NCBI GenBank assembly: GCA_012521675.1
Contig: JAAYLU010000083.1
Span: forward strand, 1 to 41,700
Reading direction: 5' to 3'
Length of the DNA stretch: 41,700 bases
DNA from: Synergistaceae bacterium
GTDB taxonomy: Bacteria > Synergistota > Synergistia > Synergistales > Aminobacteriaceae
Shown: positions 31,249 to 39,578 of the stretch, piece after piece
How the letters are laid out: each line of letters starts with the position of its first letter
How positions within the stretch are numbered: the stretch's first letter is position 1
Translations under genes and position numbers: made by a program
The notes under the pieces: generated by a model
Databases searched by the model: none
Seen by the model: only the letters and a program-made list of their open reading frames with translations
What the model was told of the DNA's origin: nothing

Positions 31249-31635
31249 ATGACCGAGGAAAAGAAAAAAATCCGTAGTCTCGACGATCTTAGGAAGATCA
31301 AAGAGAAGACGGGGGATCTGACATCCGCGCGCTCCGAGCAGGACAAGGTCAAGGTCATCGTTGGAATGGGCACCTGCGGAATAGCGGCGGGAGCAAGAGA
31401 GATCATGAACGCGGTTCTGAAAGAGCTCGAGGTACGCAACCTGCGCAACGTCGCGGTCGAGACCACGGGCTGCATAGGCATGTGTCAGAACGAGCCGCTT
31501 CTGGACGTGATCCGTCCCGGCGAGCCCAGGATCACCTACTGCACCGTCACCCCGGCCGACGTGACGAGGATCATCTCCGAACACGTCGTGAACGGACAGA
31601 TAGTGCAGGACAAGCTCTACGGCCGAGCCGACTAG
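31249..31635 (+). CDS. HndB-like (2Fe-2S) ferredoxin-domain protein
   Basis: The 128-residue protein fits the HndB family of thioredoxin-like ferredoxins, named from the NADP-reducing hydrogenase operon. GMGTCGIAAGAREIMNAV and TGCIGMCQNEPLLDV carry three of the cysteines, and a further Cys lies in ITYCTVTP. It probably relays electrons within the complex formed with the NuoE- and NuoF-like subunits. The ATG at 31249 has AGGAGG about 8 bases upstream; a 10-residue upstream extension in frame has no site. It lies between the HATPase gene and the NuoF-like gene. Confidence 0.9.
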   Translation: MTEEKKKIRSLDDLRKIKEKTGDLTSARSEQDKVKVIVGMGTCGIAAGAREIMNAVLKELEVRNLRNVAVETTGCIGMCQNEPLLDVIRPGEPRITYCTVTPADVTRIISEHVVNGQIVQDKLYGRAD

Positions 31636-31653
31636 CCTGGGAGGTACGGAAAT

Positions 31654-33447
31654 ATGGCACTGTATCGCGCTCACGTACTGGTCTGCGGCGGAACCGGCTG
31701 CGAGTCGAGCGGCTCCAGCAAGATATTCGAACTCCTCCAGGAGGAGCTGGTCAAGAAGGGCCTCGACAAGGAGGTCCTGGTCATAAAGACGGGATGCCAC
31801 GGGATGTGCGAGTTCGGCCCCATCGTGGTCGTGTACCCGGAGGGCACGTTCTACTCCCGCGTGCAGCCATCGGACGTCCCGGAGATAGTGGAGGAGCACC
31901 TCTACAAGGGACGTATCGTCACTCGCCTTCTCTACAAGGAGCCGGTCACCGCGGAAAAAGTCTCGCACTACAAGGACATACCCTTCTACGGCAAACAGCA
32001 CAGGATAGTGCTCAGCAACTGCGGCTACATCAATCCCGACAACATCGACGAGTACATCTCCCGCGACGGTTACCAGGCTCTGGGCAAATGTCTCACCGAG
32101 ATGAAGCCCGAGGAGGTAATCGAGGAGATCAAAAAGTCCAGCCTTCGCGGGCGCGGAGGCGGCGGATTCCCGACCGGCTTGAAGTGGGGCTTCTGCGCCG
32201 CCAGTCCGGGAGAGAAGAAGTACGTAGTCTGCAACGCCGACGAGGGAGACCCCGGTGCCTTCATGGACCGCTCCATACTCGAGGGAGACCCCCACGCGGT
32301 AATCGAGGGCATGATGATAGGTGCCTACGCCATGGGATCGGACGAGGGATACATCTACTGTCGTGCCGAGTATCCCCTCGCCATCAAGCGCCTTCAGACG
32401 GCCATCGAACAGGCCACCGAGTACGGCCTCCTCGGAGAGAACGTGCTCGGGACCGACTTCAGCTTCACTGTTCACATAAAGGAGGGCGCGGGCGCCTTCG
32501 TATGTGGAGAGGAGACGGCTCTGATGGCCTCCATAGAGGGAGAGAGAGGCATGCCTCGCGCACGTCCTCCCTTCCCCGCGGTAAAGGGTCTGTGGGGCAA
32601 GCCGACCAACATCAACAACGTCGAGACCTGGGCCAACATACCGCGCATCATCGTGCAGGGTCCGGAGGTATTCGCCTCCATGGGCACGGAGAAATCCAAG
32701 GGCACCAAGGTCTTCGCCCTCACCGGCAAGGTCAAGAATACGGGGCTCGTCGAAGTCCCGATGGGGATCACCATACGCGAGATAGTCTTCGAGATTGGCG
32801 GAGGAATAATCGACGACAAGAAGTTCAAGGCAGTCCAGATAGGCGGCCCCTCGGGCGGATGCCTGGTCGACGAACACCTGGACCTGCCGGTCGACTACGA
32901 GTCCCTGACCGCCGCGGGCGCGATCATGGGTTCGGGCGGCCTCGTCGTGCTCGACGAGGGCAACTGCATGGTGGACACGGCGAAGTTCTTCCTCGAGTTC
33001 ACTCAGCGAGAGTCCTGCGGAAAGTGCGTGCCCTGCCGCGAGGGGACCAAGAAGATGCTCGACATTCTCACCCGCATCACGGAGGGTAAGGGACGCCCCG
33101 AGGACATCGACAACCTTCTCTACCTCGGCGAACAGGTCAAGGACACGTCCCTCTGCGCCCTTGGAGGGACGGCGCCGAACCCGGTGCTCACCACCATCAA
33201 GTACTTCCGCGAGGAGTACGAGGCGCACATATTCGACAAGAAGTGCCCGGCCGGCGTCTGCCAGGATCTGCTCAGCTACTCGATCCTCGCCGACAAGTGC
33301 ATCGGCTGCACCAAGTGCGCCAGGAACTGCCCGGTCGACTGCATCGCAGGGAAGCCGAAGGAGGTCCACGTGATCGACCAGGAGAAGTGCATCAAGTGCG
33401 GCGCCTGCATGGAAAACTGCCCGACCGGGGCAGTGATAAGGTCGTAA
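31654..33447 (+). CDS. NuoF/HndC-like NADH-binding flavoprotein subunit
   Basis: Oxidises or reduces NAD(P)H through FMN and iron-sulfur clusters. The 597-residue protein has the full soluble HndC/HydB layout. An N-terminal thioredoxin-like [2Fe-2S] domain has C11, C16, C48 and C52. The NuoF core has the FMN/NAD loop GRGGGGFPTGLKWGF at about 166-180 and GEETALMASIEGERG. An SLBB-type region is followed by the [4Fe-4S] site ESCGKCVPCREGT. A C-terminal two-cluster ferredoxin domain (CIGCTKCARNCPVDC and CIKCGACMENCPTGA) is not found in complex I. Such proteins work in electron-bifurcating or NAD(P)-linked hydrogenases and formate dehydrogenases. Confidence 0.95.
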   Translation: MALYRAHVLVCGGTGCESSGSSKIFELLQEELVKKGLDKEVLVIKTGCHGMCEFGPIVVVYPEGTFYSRVQPSDVPEIVEEHLYKGRIVTRLLYKEPVTAEKVSHYKDIPFYGKQHRIVLSNCGYINPDNIDEYISRDGYQALGKCLTEMKPEEVIEEIKKSSLRGRGGGGFPTGLKWGFCAASPGEKKYVVCNADEGDPGAFMDRSILEGDPHAVIEGMMIGAYAMGSDEGYIYCRAEYPLAIKRLQTAIEQATEYGLLGENVLGTDFSFTVHIKEGAGAFVCGEETALMASIEGERGMPRARPPFPAVKGLWGKPTNINNVETWANIPRIIVQGPEVFASMGTEKSKGTKVFALTGKVKNTGLVEVPMGITIREIVFEIGGGIIDDKKFKAVQIGGPSGGCLVDEHLDLPVDYESLTAAGAIMGSGGLVVLDEGNCMVDTAKFFLEFTQRESCGKCVPCREGTKKMLDILTRITEGKGRPEDIDNLLYLGEQVKDTSLCALGGTAPNPVLTTIKYFREEYEAHIFDKKCPAGVCQDLLSYSILADKCIGCTKCARNCPVDCIAGKPKEVHVIDQEKCIKCGACMENCPTGAVIRS

Positions 33448-33462
33448 AACAGGCATAAGACA

Positions 33463-36081
33463 GTGACGGGAGCAAGGGCGACGATCGACGGCATACCGGT
33501 GACGGCCGATCCGGATACGACCGTTCTCCAGGCCGCGAGGGCAGCGGGGATATATATACCCACCCTTTGCGACCACCATGCGGTCAGCCCGTTCGGAGCA
33601 TGTCGACTCTGCCTGGTAGAGGTGGAGGGATCGCCCAAGCTCCTCACCGCTTGCACCACTCCGATAACCGATGGGGCGGTCATACATACGACCACCCCTC
33701 GGGTTATCGGTGCACGGAAGGCCGTGCTTGAACTGATTCTGGCCCGTCATCCTCTTGAATGCGAAGGCTGCCCCAACGAAGGGGCCTGCGAGCTGCAGAA
33801 GATCGCGCGCGAGCTGGGGGTCGAGACCTCCCCCTTCGCGGACGAGGGAGCTCCCCGAACGCATGAAGGAATCGAGGACGCCAACCCCTTTTACACGAGG
33901 GACCTTGACAAATGCATTCTCTGCGGTCGATGCGTGCGAGTATGCCGTGAACAGGCGATACGCCGGGCGATCGTCTTTTGCGGGCGTGGCCGGGAGACGT
34001 CGGTAGGGCTGCCTGACGAGTCCGGATGCGACCTGTGCGGTCAGTGCGTGCAGGTCTGCCCGGCCGGGGCCCTCATGGAAAAGACCTTCGTGGACACAGG
34101 CCGGCCCGCAGACGCGAAAAGCGTGAGGACGATCTGCCCCCACTGCAGCGTGGGGTGCGAGCTTGTGGTCAACGTTGACGAGGCCTCGGGGAAGATATCG
34201 AACGTGACGACCGATTATTCCCGCAGCACGAGTTTGAATCGGGGCAGATCCTGCGTAAAGGGGCGCTTTGCATGGCGTTTCGTCCACAGAGAGGAGCGTT
34301 TGACCGTCCCTCTCCTCAAAGAGGGAGGCGCCTTCCGAAGGGCATCGTGGAGCGAGGCTCTCCTGCTCGTCGCAGACCGGCTGGGCGAGATAAAAAACGC
34401 ACACGGTCCCGGTGCGCTGGGCTTTTTAGCGTCCCATCACTGCACCAACGAGGAGAACTACCTCATGCAGCGCCTGGCCAGGGAGGTCGTTGGAACCGAC
34501 AATATCGACCTGGGCTCGAGCGTTCATTCGGACACGGCGTCGAGCCTTCTGATCACGTTGCCTGCGTGCGGTGCCATGACGAACGACTTTCAATCCATCA
34601 CCGAGTCGGACGTAATTCTCGTAATAGGTGCCGACCCGACGGAGAACCAGCCGGTGGCCGGTACTTTCACCAAGGAGCGATTCGCGGGAGGGGAGTGCGC
34701 ATTGTTAGTCTGCGACCCCAGGAGGACCGAGCTCGCAAGATGCTCGACGATCCACGCGAGGCAGAGGCTAGGCTCGGAGACGGCGCTGCTTAACGGCATG
34801 ATGAATGTCATCATCGACGAGGGGCTCTACGATCACGAGGCGGTCTCAAGTGCCGCCGAGGGATTCTACGAGCTGAGAAAAACCGTCGAAAGCTACACCC
34901 CCGATGCCGTCTCGACTATCACGGGCCTGCCCGCGCAGATTGTTCGCGAACTGGCAAGGATCTACGCCAGGGGGCCCAACTCCGCCGTCTTCTTTACTCC
35001 CGTGGCGACACGGCACATCGACTCGTTCAAAACCCTGCTGGCGACGTATAACCTGTCGCTCCTTTGCGGCATGTACGGCAGGGCCGGTACCGGCGTGAAT
35101 CCTTTGACGGGAAAAGGGAACCGCCAGGGTGCGATCGACGCTGGTTGCATGCCGGGTCTCGCCCCCGGCTTAAGAAAGATCAGTACGGATCTCATTCCCG
35201 AGACTCCCGGACTTGGTGCCGGAGAGATGTTGCAGGCTGCCGTGGACGGAAAGCTGGCGGGCATGTACATCATGGGCGCAAACCCCCTCGGGACGGACTT
35301 CCCCGATGCAGCAGCCCGTGCCCTTAACAGCTTGGAGTTCCTGGTCGTCCAGGATCTATTCCTTACCGAGACGGCCGAGCTGGCCGACGTGATTCTGCCT
35401 GCGGCAGGCTGGGGAGAGAAGGACGGTACTTTCACGAACGTTTGCCGCTCTGTCCAACGGCTTCAAAAGGCCGTGGAACCGCCGGGCGAAGCCCTCCCGG
35501 ACTGGGAGATAATACAGCGGATAGCAAGGCGAATGGGCGCAGGATGGGGCGCATACGGCTCTCCAGAGTCGATTTTTGACGAGATGCGCCTGTTAAACCC
35601 GCACTACGCCGGAATTACGTACGAACAGCTTGATGAAGGGCCTCTGTCATGGCCTTGTCCGGTGCCTGGGCATCCCGGAACCCCTCTCCTTCCCTCGTTG
35701 AACCTCGAGGGAGGGAAGACGCGTTTTTATTCTTGCGAATGGTCGCCGCCCGACGTGTGGCCGACCGAGCGCTTCCCGTTCGTGGCTCTGTCCGATTCTC
35801 CATTCTTGGACGGCCGAGCGGAGAGCATGATGTACAGGGATGTCACGGGAGAGTTCGTCAAAGATCCCGTCATCGGGATCAACCCTTATGACGCCGCAGA
35901 CCTTGGTGTAAGATCCGGGGAGAGAATAAAGGTCGCCTCCGCCGGAGTAGAGTTCTTTGGAGACGCCAAACTTTCGGACAGTGTGCCCTCGGGCACGGTC
36001 CGGCTTCCAAATCACCACAAGTTCGGGCATGATACCGGGATGCTCGAGCTCGGCGCTGTGAGGCTTGAACGTACCGTTTGA
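33463..36081 (+). CDS. FdhA/NuoG-type molybdopterin oxidoreductase subunit with altered active site
   Basis: The 872-residue protein begins with NuoG-like domains. Cluster ligands are all present: [2Fe-2S] at C36, C47, C50, C64; His-Cys cluster at H96, C100, C103, C109; two [4Fe-4S] at C151-C161 and C189-C199. The molybdenum-subunit cluster is at C225, C228, C232, C264, then Lys266, which relays electrons. The molybdopterin domain matches formate dehydrogenase alpha subunits in sequence (CTNEENYLMQRLAREVVGT; GVNPLTGKGNRQGAIDAG). However, the ligand position normally Cys or Sec falls at V354/H355 in GSSVHSDTASSLL, and the Arg of RGQNNVQG is Thr549. The GTG start has only a weak AGG upstream. 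Formate dehydrogenase activity is doubtful; NADH-linked electron transfer or another substrate is possible. Confidence 0.9.
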   Translation: MTGARATIDGIPVTADPDTTVLQAARAAGIYIPTLCDHHAVSPFGACRLCLVEVEGSPKLLTACTTPITDGAVIHTTTPRVIGARKAVLELILARHPLECEGCPNEGACELQKIARELGVETSPFADEGAPRTHEGIEDANPFYTRDLDKCILCGRCVRVCREQAIRRAIVFCGRGRETSVGLPDESGCDLCGQCVQVCPAGALMEKTFVDTGRPADAKSVRTICPHCSVGCELVVNVDEASGKISNVTTDYSRSTSLNRGRSCVKGRFAWRFVHREERLTVPLLKEGGAFRRASWSEALLLVADRLGEIKNAHGPGALGFLASHHCTNEENYLMQRLAREVVGTDNIDLGSSVHSDTASSLLITLPACGAMTNDFQSITESDVILVIGADPTENQPVAGTFTKERFAGGECALLVCDPRRTELARCSTIHARQRLGSETALLNGMMNVIIDEGLYDHEAVSSAAEGFYELRKTVESYTPDAVSTITGLPAQIVRELARIYARGPNSAVFFTPVATRHIDSFKTLLATYNLSLLCGMYGRAGTGVNPLTGKGNRQGAIDAGCMPGLAPGLRKISTDLIPETPGLGAGEMLQAAVDGKLAGMYIMGANPLGTDFPDAAARALNSLEFLVVQDLFLTETAELADVILPAAGWGEKDGTFTNVCRSVQRLQKAVEPPGEALPDWEIIQRIARRMGAGWGAYGSPESIFDEMRLLNPHYAGITYEQLDEGPLSWPCPVPGHPGTPLLPSLNLEGGKTRFYSCEWSPPDVWPTERFPFVALSDSPFLDGRAESMMYRDVTGEFVKDPVIGINPYDAADLGVRSGERIKVASAGVEFFGDAKLSDSVPSGTVRLPNHHKFGHDTGMLELGAVRLERTV

Positions 36082-36209
36082 GCACCCCGTTTCGGCGCAC
36101 TGCGCCTGATACCCTGGCTGTGACATTTGGGAACAAGCGTTTAACGGACTGCGTCATACGAATTGATGCGGCCGTTTAAAACAAACAAACGAAAGAGAGG
36201 ATTCAGAAA

Positions 36210-37031
36210 TTGAAGACACCAGCGGAACTGGCAAAACTGGCATGTGCGGTTTCAAAAGTCAAGGGTAATCTCTCGGTCAGGCAGATGGTCCTCATGGGGA
36301 TCCTGGCGGGCGCCTACATCGCCTTCGCGGGATGGCTCATGACCGTCGTGTCTCACGACATGACGCCCCTGTACGGCGGAGGGATAACCAGGTTGATCTC
36401 CGGCGCGGTATTCAGCGTCGGGCTGATGATGGTCGTGATAAGCGGATCGGAGCTATTCACCGGCAACTGCATGATGCCCCTTGGCTACCTCGCGGGATGC
36501 ACGCCCATGAAGAATATCCTGCGTAACTGGGGCTGGGTCTACTGTGCCAACCTCGTGGGCAGCATCCTCATCGCTCTTTTGATCTTCTTCTCCGGACTTG
36601 CCGACGGCGCGGTCGGAGGCAGGGCTCTCCAGGTCGCCGCCGGCAAAATGACCCTTCCGTTCGGACAGGCCTTCTTCCGCGGGGTCCTCTGCAACTGGCT
36701 CGTCGTGCTTGCGGTCTGGATGGGAATGGCCGCAACTGAGATAGTGGACAAGATCTGGGCGATCTTCTTCCCGATCATGACGTTCGTCGCCGCGGGCTTC
36801 GAGCACTCCATCGCCAACATGTACTTCATGGCGCTCGGCATGTTCCTGAAGGGCACCCCCGCGGCGGTAGAGGCATCCGGGCTCTCCGAGCAGGTCCTTT
36901 CACGCGTCGGAGTGGGCGGCTATCTCAGCAACCTGATCCCCGTGACCATCGGAAACATGGTTGGAGGAATAGTCTTCGTCGCCGTGTTCTACTACTTCAT
37001 ATTCAAGGACGGCCTTACGGACCTCGAATAG
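36210..37031 (+). CDS. focA: FocA-type formate/nitrite channel
   Basis: Inner-membrane pentameric channel of the FNT family that passes formate and related anions. The 273-residue protein has six hydrophobic segments, the family motif GSELFTGNCMMPLGYLAG, and the later NWLVVLAVWMG and AGFEHSIANMYF stretches with the pore His. Translation starts at TTG 36210 with AGAGAGG 9 bases upstream. It follows the molybdopterin gene after 128 bases without a terminator, so it may be co-transcribed; a strong terminator stands 22 bases after it. This neighbour is the main reason to connect the operon with formate. Nitrite or hydrosulfide transport is also possible in this family. Confidence 0.92.
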   Translation: MKTPAELAKLACAVSKVKGNLSVRQMVLMGILAGAYIAFAGWLMTVVSHDMTPLYGGGITRLISGAVFSVGLMMVVISGSELFTGNCMMPLGYLAGCTPMKNILRNWGWVYCANLVGSILIALLIFFSGLADGAVGGRALQVAAGKMTLPFGQAFFRGVLCNWLVVLAVWMGMAATEIVDKIWAIFFPIMTFVAAGFEHSIANMYFMALGMFLKGTPAAVEASGLSEQVLSRVGVGGYLSNLIPVTIGNMVGGIVFVAVFYYFIFKDGLTDLE

Positions 37032-37052
37032 CCCCGGTCTTCACGCCGTACC

Positions 37053-37088
37053 AAGGCAATCGCCCGAAAAGAGGCGATTGCCTTTTTT
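37053..37088 (+). terminator. Strong rho-independent terminator of the redox operon
   Basis: AAGGCAATCGCC pairs perfectly with GGCGATTGCCTT around an eight-base loop and ends in six T. Confidence 0.92.
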
Positions 37089-37089
37089 A

Positions 37090-37098
37090 TGCTATAAT
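37090..37098 (+). promoter_or_regulatory. Extended -10 promoter of the 6S RNA
   Basis: TGCTATAAT, a perfect extended -10 starting two bases after the T-run of the preceding terminator. The -35 place overlaps the terminator stem and is not conserved. Predicted start is about 37105. Confidence 0.6.
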
Positions 37099-37104
37099 GT
37101 TCTC

Positions 37105-37290
37105 AGAAAGAGTCCCTGCGGTGCCCGTGATCGTGATTTTTGTCTTGAGCCAACACTCGCGCCTTGCGGGGCCGCCAGTTCGGGCCGGTGGAGGAGCCGT
37201 GAAAACGGTGACGAAACTGAGGCTTGACAGGCCCTAATGCTATAGGAACGGGTCAAGACGTTCATGACACGGCATTGCGGGGAAGCATCA
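37105..37290 (+). ncRNA. ssrS: 6S RNA candidate
   Basis: 6S RNA binds the housekeeping RNA polymerase by mimicking an open promoter. This gene-free stretch folds into one long irregular hairpin. 37114-37125 pairs with 37271-37282 (12 pairs with a few G-U), 37127-37129 with 37268-37270, 37131-37136 with 37262-37267, and 37142-37148 with 37253-37259. Inside lies an open central region with a small hairpin on its 3' side (CCTA at 37233-37236 with TAGG at 37243-37246), a hallmark of 6S RNA. The apical arm includes CCGT-GAAA-ACGG. It has its own promoter and terminator. 6S RNA near rarA is a known arrangement in other bacteria. Length of about 185 fits. Call made by folding by eye only. Confidence 0.75.
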
Positions 37291-37291
37291 G

Positions 37292-37325
37292 GACAGGGAC
37301 GGAGATATGCCGCTCCCTGTCTTTT
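37292..37325 (+). terminator. Terminator after the 6S RNA
   Basis: GACAGGGA pairs with TCCCTGTC, with an inner CGG/CCG pairing, then TTTTATT. It sits 4 bases before the AGGAGG site of the HAD gene, so readthrough could still supply that gene. Confidence 0.8.
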
Positions 37326-37341
37326 ATTAGGAGGAAAACCC

Positions 37342-38313
37342 TTGTCTTCACACGGATGTACACACCTCTGGCGCCCCGCCCTTTCAAGCTCGTTCATCCT
37401 GGACTGGGACGGTGTCCTGGCCGAGACCAAGCTCAGCTTCGCCCATATTCGAGAGAAGTACTTCCAAGGCAGATTCGTCCCCCTGTTCGAGTCGATAGAG
37501 ACTCTCCCTGCGGAGACGGCCAAGGCACTGGAAAAAGACATATACAACGAAGAAATGAGAGGCGCCGAGATCGCCGAGGCGGTTCCCGGCGCCTTCGAGC
37601 TCGTCGAATGGCTCCAGGCGAAGGGCATCCCCTGGTGCGTCGTATCAAGGAACTGCTTCGACTCCATTCGCCTGGCGGCGCAGAAAGCGGGCCTCTCCTT
37701 GCCATCGATCGTATACAGCAGGGATACGCCGCCTGTAAAACCTTCCCCGGAGGCCCTATGGCGGGCCGCGGAGGATATGAAGGTCCACCCGTCGGGTTGC
37801 CTCATGATAGGGGACTTCGTCTACGACCTGGTGGGCGCGAGGCGCGCAGGCATGAGGGCGGTCCTGGTGCAGCGCCCGGGAGTGGAATGGGAGCATTGGG
37901 CGGACGCCTCCTTCGACAGGCTGCTGGATTTCGTGGAAGTGCTGAAGAAAGAAGGTTCGCTCCAGGCCTGGGAGTACAGGGCGCTTCAAGGATCCGGTGG
38001 TGACGCCGCCTCCCTCGAAGCCTTGGCCGGATGCGCTCTTTCGATGCCCGACTCCCGCGAGGACATCCTCTCTGTGTGCATGAAGTGCGCTGCAAGAGGG
38101 GTGTTGAACTTCCACCTGGAGGGGGAGGGGACCCTGGGCGCCGCCCAGTGGTTCGAGATCCAGGGATTGTCGCCCGAGTGGCTCGATATGCCTGTGAAAG
38201 AGGTGTTGAAACACCTGCTCGGCTTGAAGTATCCTCTCGCCCGCGTTATCGATGATATGGCCGGATTCACCGCCCTGCGGGTGAACGAGGCAGGAGAACC
38301 GGAGGTACTGTGA
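37342..38313 (+). CDS. HAD-family hydrolase with an unassigned C-terminal domain
   Basis: The 323-residue protein has a haloacid-dehalogenase-type phosphatase core in residues about 15-190: FILDWDGVLAETK with the nucleophile and general-acid Asp pair, VVSRN as motif II, KPSPEAL with the conserved Lys, and GDFVYDLVGARRAGM as motif IV. Residues about 195-323 are not recognised and could bind a partner or substrate. Translation probably starts at TTG 37342, with AGGAGG 7 bases upstream; an upstream in-frame ATG at 37264 lies within the 6S RNA and is rejected. rarA follows with a one-base overlap (TGATG), so both are made from one message. Confidence 0.87.
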   Translation: MSSHGCTHLWRPALSSSFILDWDGVLAETKLSFAHIREKYFQGRFVPLFESIETLPAETAKALEKDIYNEEMRGAEIAEAVPGAFELVEWLQAKGIPWCVVSRNCFDSIRLAAQKAGLSLPSIVYSRDTPPVKPSPEALWRAAEDMKVHPSGCLMIGDFVYDLVGARRAGMRAVLVQRPGVEWEHWADASFDRLLDFVEVLKKEGSLQAWEYRALQGSGGDAASLEALAGCALSMPDSREDILSVCMKCAARGVLNFHLEGEGTLGAAQWFEIQGLSPEWLDMPVKEVLKHLLGLKYPLARVIDDMAGFTALRVNEAGEPEVL

Positions 38314-39578
38314 TGACGCCCCGCGGGTTTGCCGAGACACCCTTGGCGGAGAGGATGCGTCCCGGGAACCTCGACGAGGTGGCGGGACAGGCGCATCTGA
38401 TTGGGGAGGGCGCGCCTCTCAGGAGAATAATCAATTCCGGGGTCTTGCCAAGCTGCATCCTGTACGGGCCGCCAGGAACCGGCAAGACGACCCTGGCCCG
38501 CCTTATGGCCCGCCTGACGGACAGGGATATCCTCGAGATCAACGCAGTGTCCGCGAAGGTCGCCGAGCTTCGCGACCTGCTGAAAGAATCGGAGAGACTG
38601 AAGGCCTTCAGATCGGGCAGAAGCGCCGTCTCCTTCGTCGACGAGATCTATCACTTCAACCGGACTCAGCAGAACGTCCTGCTTCCCTCGGTCGAGAGGG
38701 GAGACATAGTGCTGGTCGGGGCGACCACCGAGAACCCCTGGTTCGAGATAAACAAGACCCTTCTCTCGCGCATGATGGTCTTCGAGCTTCAACCCCTTCA
38801 GACGGACGACCTTGTAAAACTCCTTCACGCTGCGCTCCATGACGATGAGCGAGGCCTTGGCGGCCTTGACGTTGCTTTCGAGGACGAGGCTCTGCGCAGG
38901 ATCGCACTGACGGCCGGAGGCGACGCGCGCCAGGCTTTGGGACGCCTCGAGTTTGTCGCGATGGCGGCCCTCGGCCTCAAGAAAAAAGTGACGGAGGAGT
39001 TCGCCTTAAAAACCCTGCCCGCCGCGGCGATAAGGCACGACAAGTCGGCCGACGATCATTACGCGGTGATCTCCGCCCTTATTAAGAGCATAAGGGGCTC
39101 CGACCCCGACGCGGCCATCTACTGGCTTTCCAGGCTCCTCGTGGCGGGAGAGGATCTGCGGTTCATCTGCAGACGCCTTCAGATATCCGCTGCGGAGGAC
39201 ATAGGTCTCGCCGATCCGCACGCCCTGGTCGTAGCCTCGTCGGCGGCCCGGGCCGTAGACATGACAGGCATGCCGGAGGCCAGGATCATACTTGCCGAGG
39301 CAGTCATATACCTCGCGGCGGCGCCGAAGAGCAACAGCGCGTACCTCGCGGTGGATAGAGCGATGAAATCCATCACGCAGGGCAACCTACAGAGCGTGCC
39401 TTACCACCTGCGCCCAGGCGGCGAAGGCTATGCATACCCACACGACTCCCCGGGACACTGGGTCTCTCAGCAGTACATGACGGAACTGGCGCGTTTTTAC
39501 TACCCGGGCGAGCTTGGAGCGGAAAAGGACATGCTGGACAGGCTGAAGAAGTATTGGAGGCGCTTCAGCACCCCCTAG
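38313..39578 (+). CDS. rarA: RarA (MgsA) replication-associated recombination ATPase
   Basis: AAA+ ATPase of the clamp-loader-like family that acts at stalled replication forks. The 421-residue protein has the family opening PLAERMRPGNLDEVAGQAHLIG, Walker A GPPGTGKTT, the NAVSAKVAELRDLL segment, Walker B as VDEIYHFNRTQQN (most homologues have His where Tyr stands), sensor 1 GATTENPWFEIN and LSR. The C-terminal tetramerisation part has HYAVISALIKSIRGSDPDAAIYWLSRLL and the ending PGHWVSQQYMTE. ATG 38313 overlaps the HAD stop, with GGAGG 7 bases upstream. The minus-strand pseudogene remnant ends within its last codons. Confidence 0.95.
   Translation: MTPRGFAETPLAERMRPGNLDEVAGQAHLIGEGAPLRRIINSGVLPSCILYGPPGTGKTTLARLMARLTDRDILEINAVSAKVAELRDLLKESERLKAFRSGRSAVSFVDEIYHFNRTQQNVLLPSVERGDIVLVGATTENPWFEINKTLLSRMMVFELQPLQTDDLVKLLHAALHDDERGLGGLDVAFEDEALRRIALTAGGDARQALGRLEFVAMAALGLKKKVTEEFALKTLPAAAIRHDKSADDHYAVISALIKSIRGSDPDAAIYWLSRLLVAGEDLRFICRRLQISAAEDIGLADPHALVVASSAARAVDMTGMPEARIILAEAVIYLAAAPKSNSAYLAVDRAMKSITQGNLQSVPYHLRPGGEGYAYPHDSPGHWVSQQYMTELARFYYPGELGAEKDMLDRLKKYWRRFSTP

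Noticed and set aside
31482-33089. Plus-strand 535-codon frame across hndB and the NuoF-like gene
   Set aside because: Translation is Arg/Gly/His-rich and has no domain; it is a shifted reading of the NuoF-like gene.
31225-34404. Minus-strand open frame of 1059 codons opposite the NuoF/FdhA-like genes
   Set aside because: It lies fully antisense to genes with unmistakable iron-sulfur and flavin motifs, has no ribosome binding site and gives a low-complexity translation; a by-product of GC-rich codon use.
34522-34530. Possible selenocysteine codon in the FdhA-like gene
   Set aside because: The codons at the active-site position are GTT CAT TCG; no in-frame TGA is present, so no Sec insertion is needed.
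36082-36209. CRP/FNR- or Rex-like site upstream of focA
   Set aside because: TGTGA at about 36119 has no matching second half, and no Rex-type TTGTG-N8-CACAA pair is present.
37264-37341. Upstream ATG extension of the HAD protein
   Set aside because: It lies within the 6S RNA candidate and before its terminator; AGGAGG supports the TTG at 37342.
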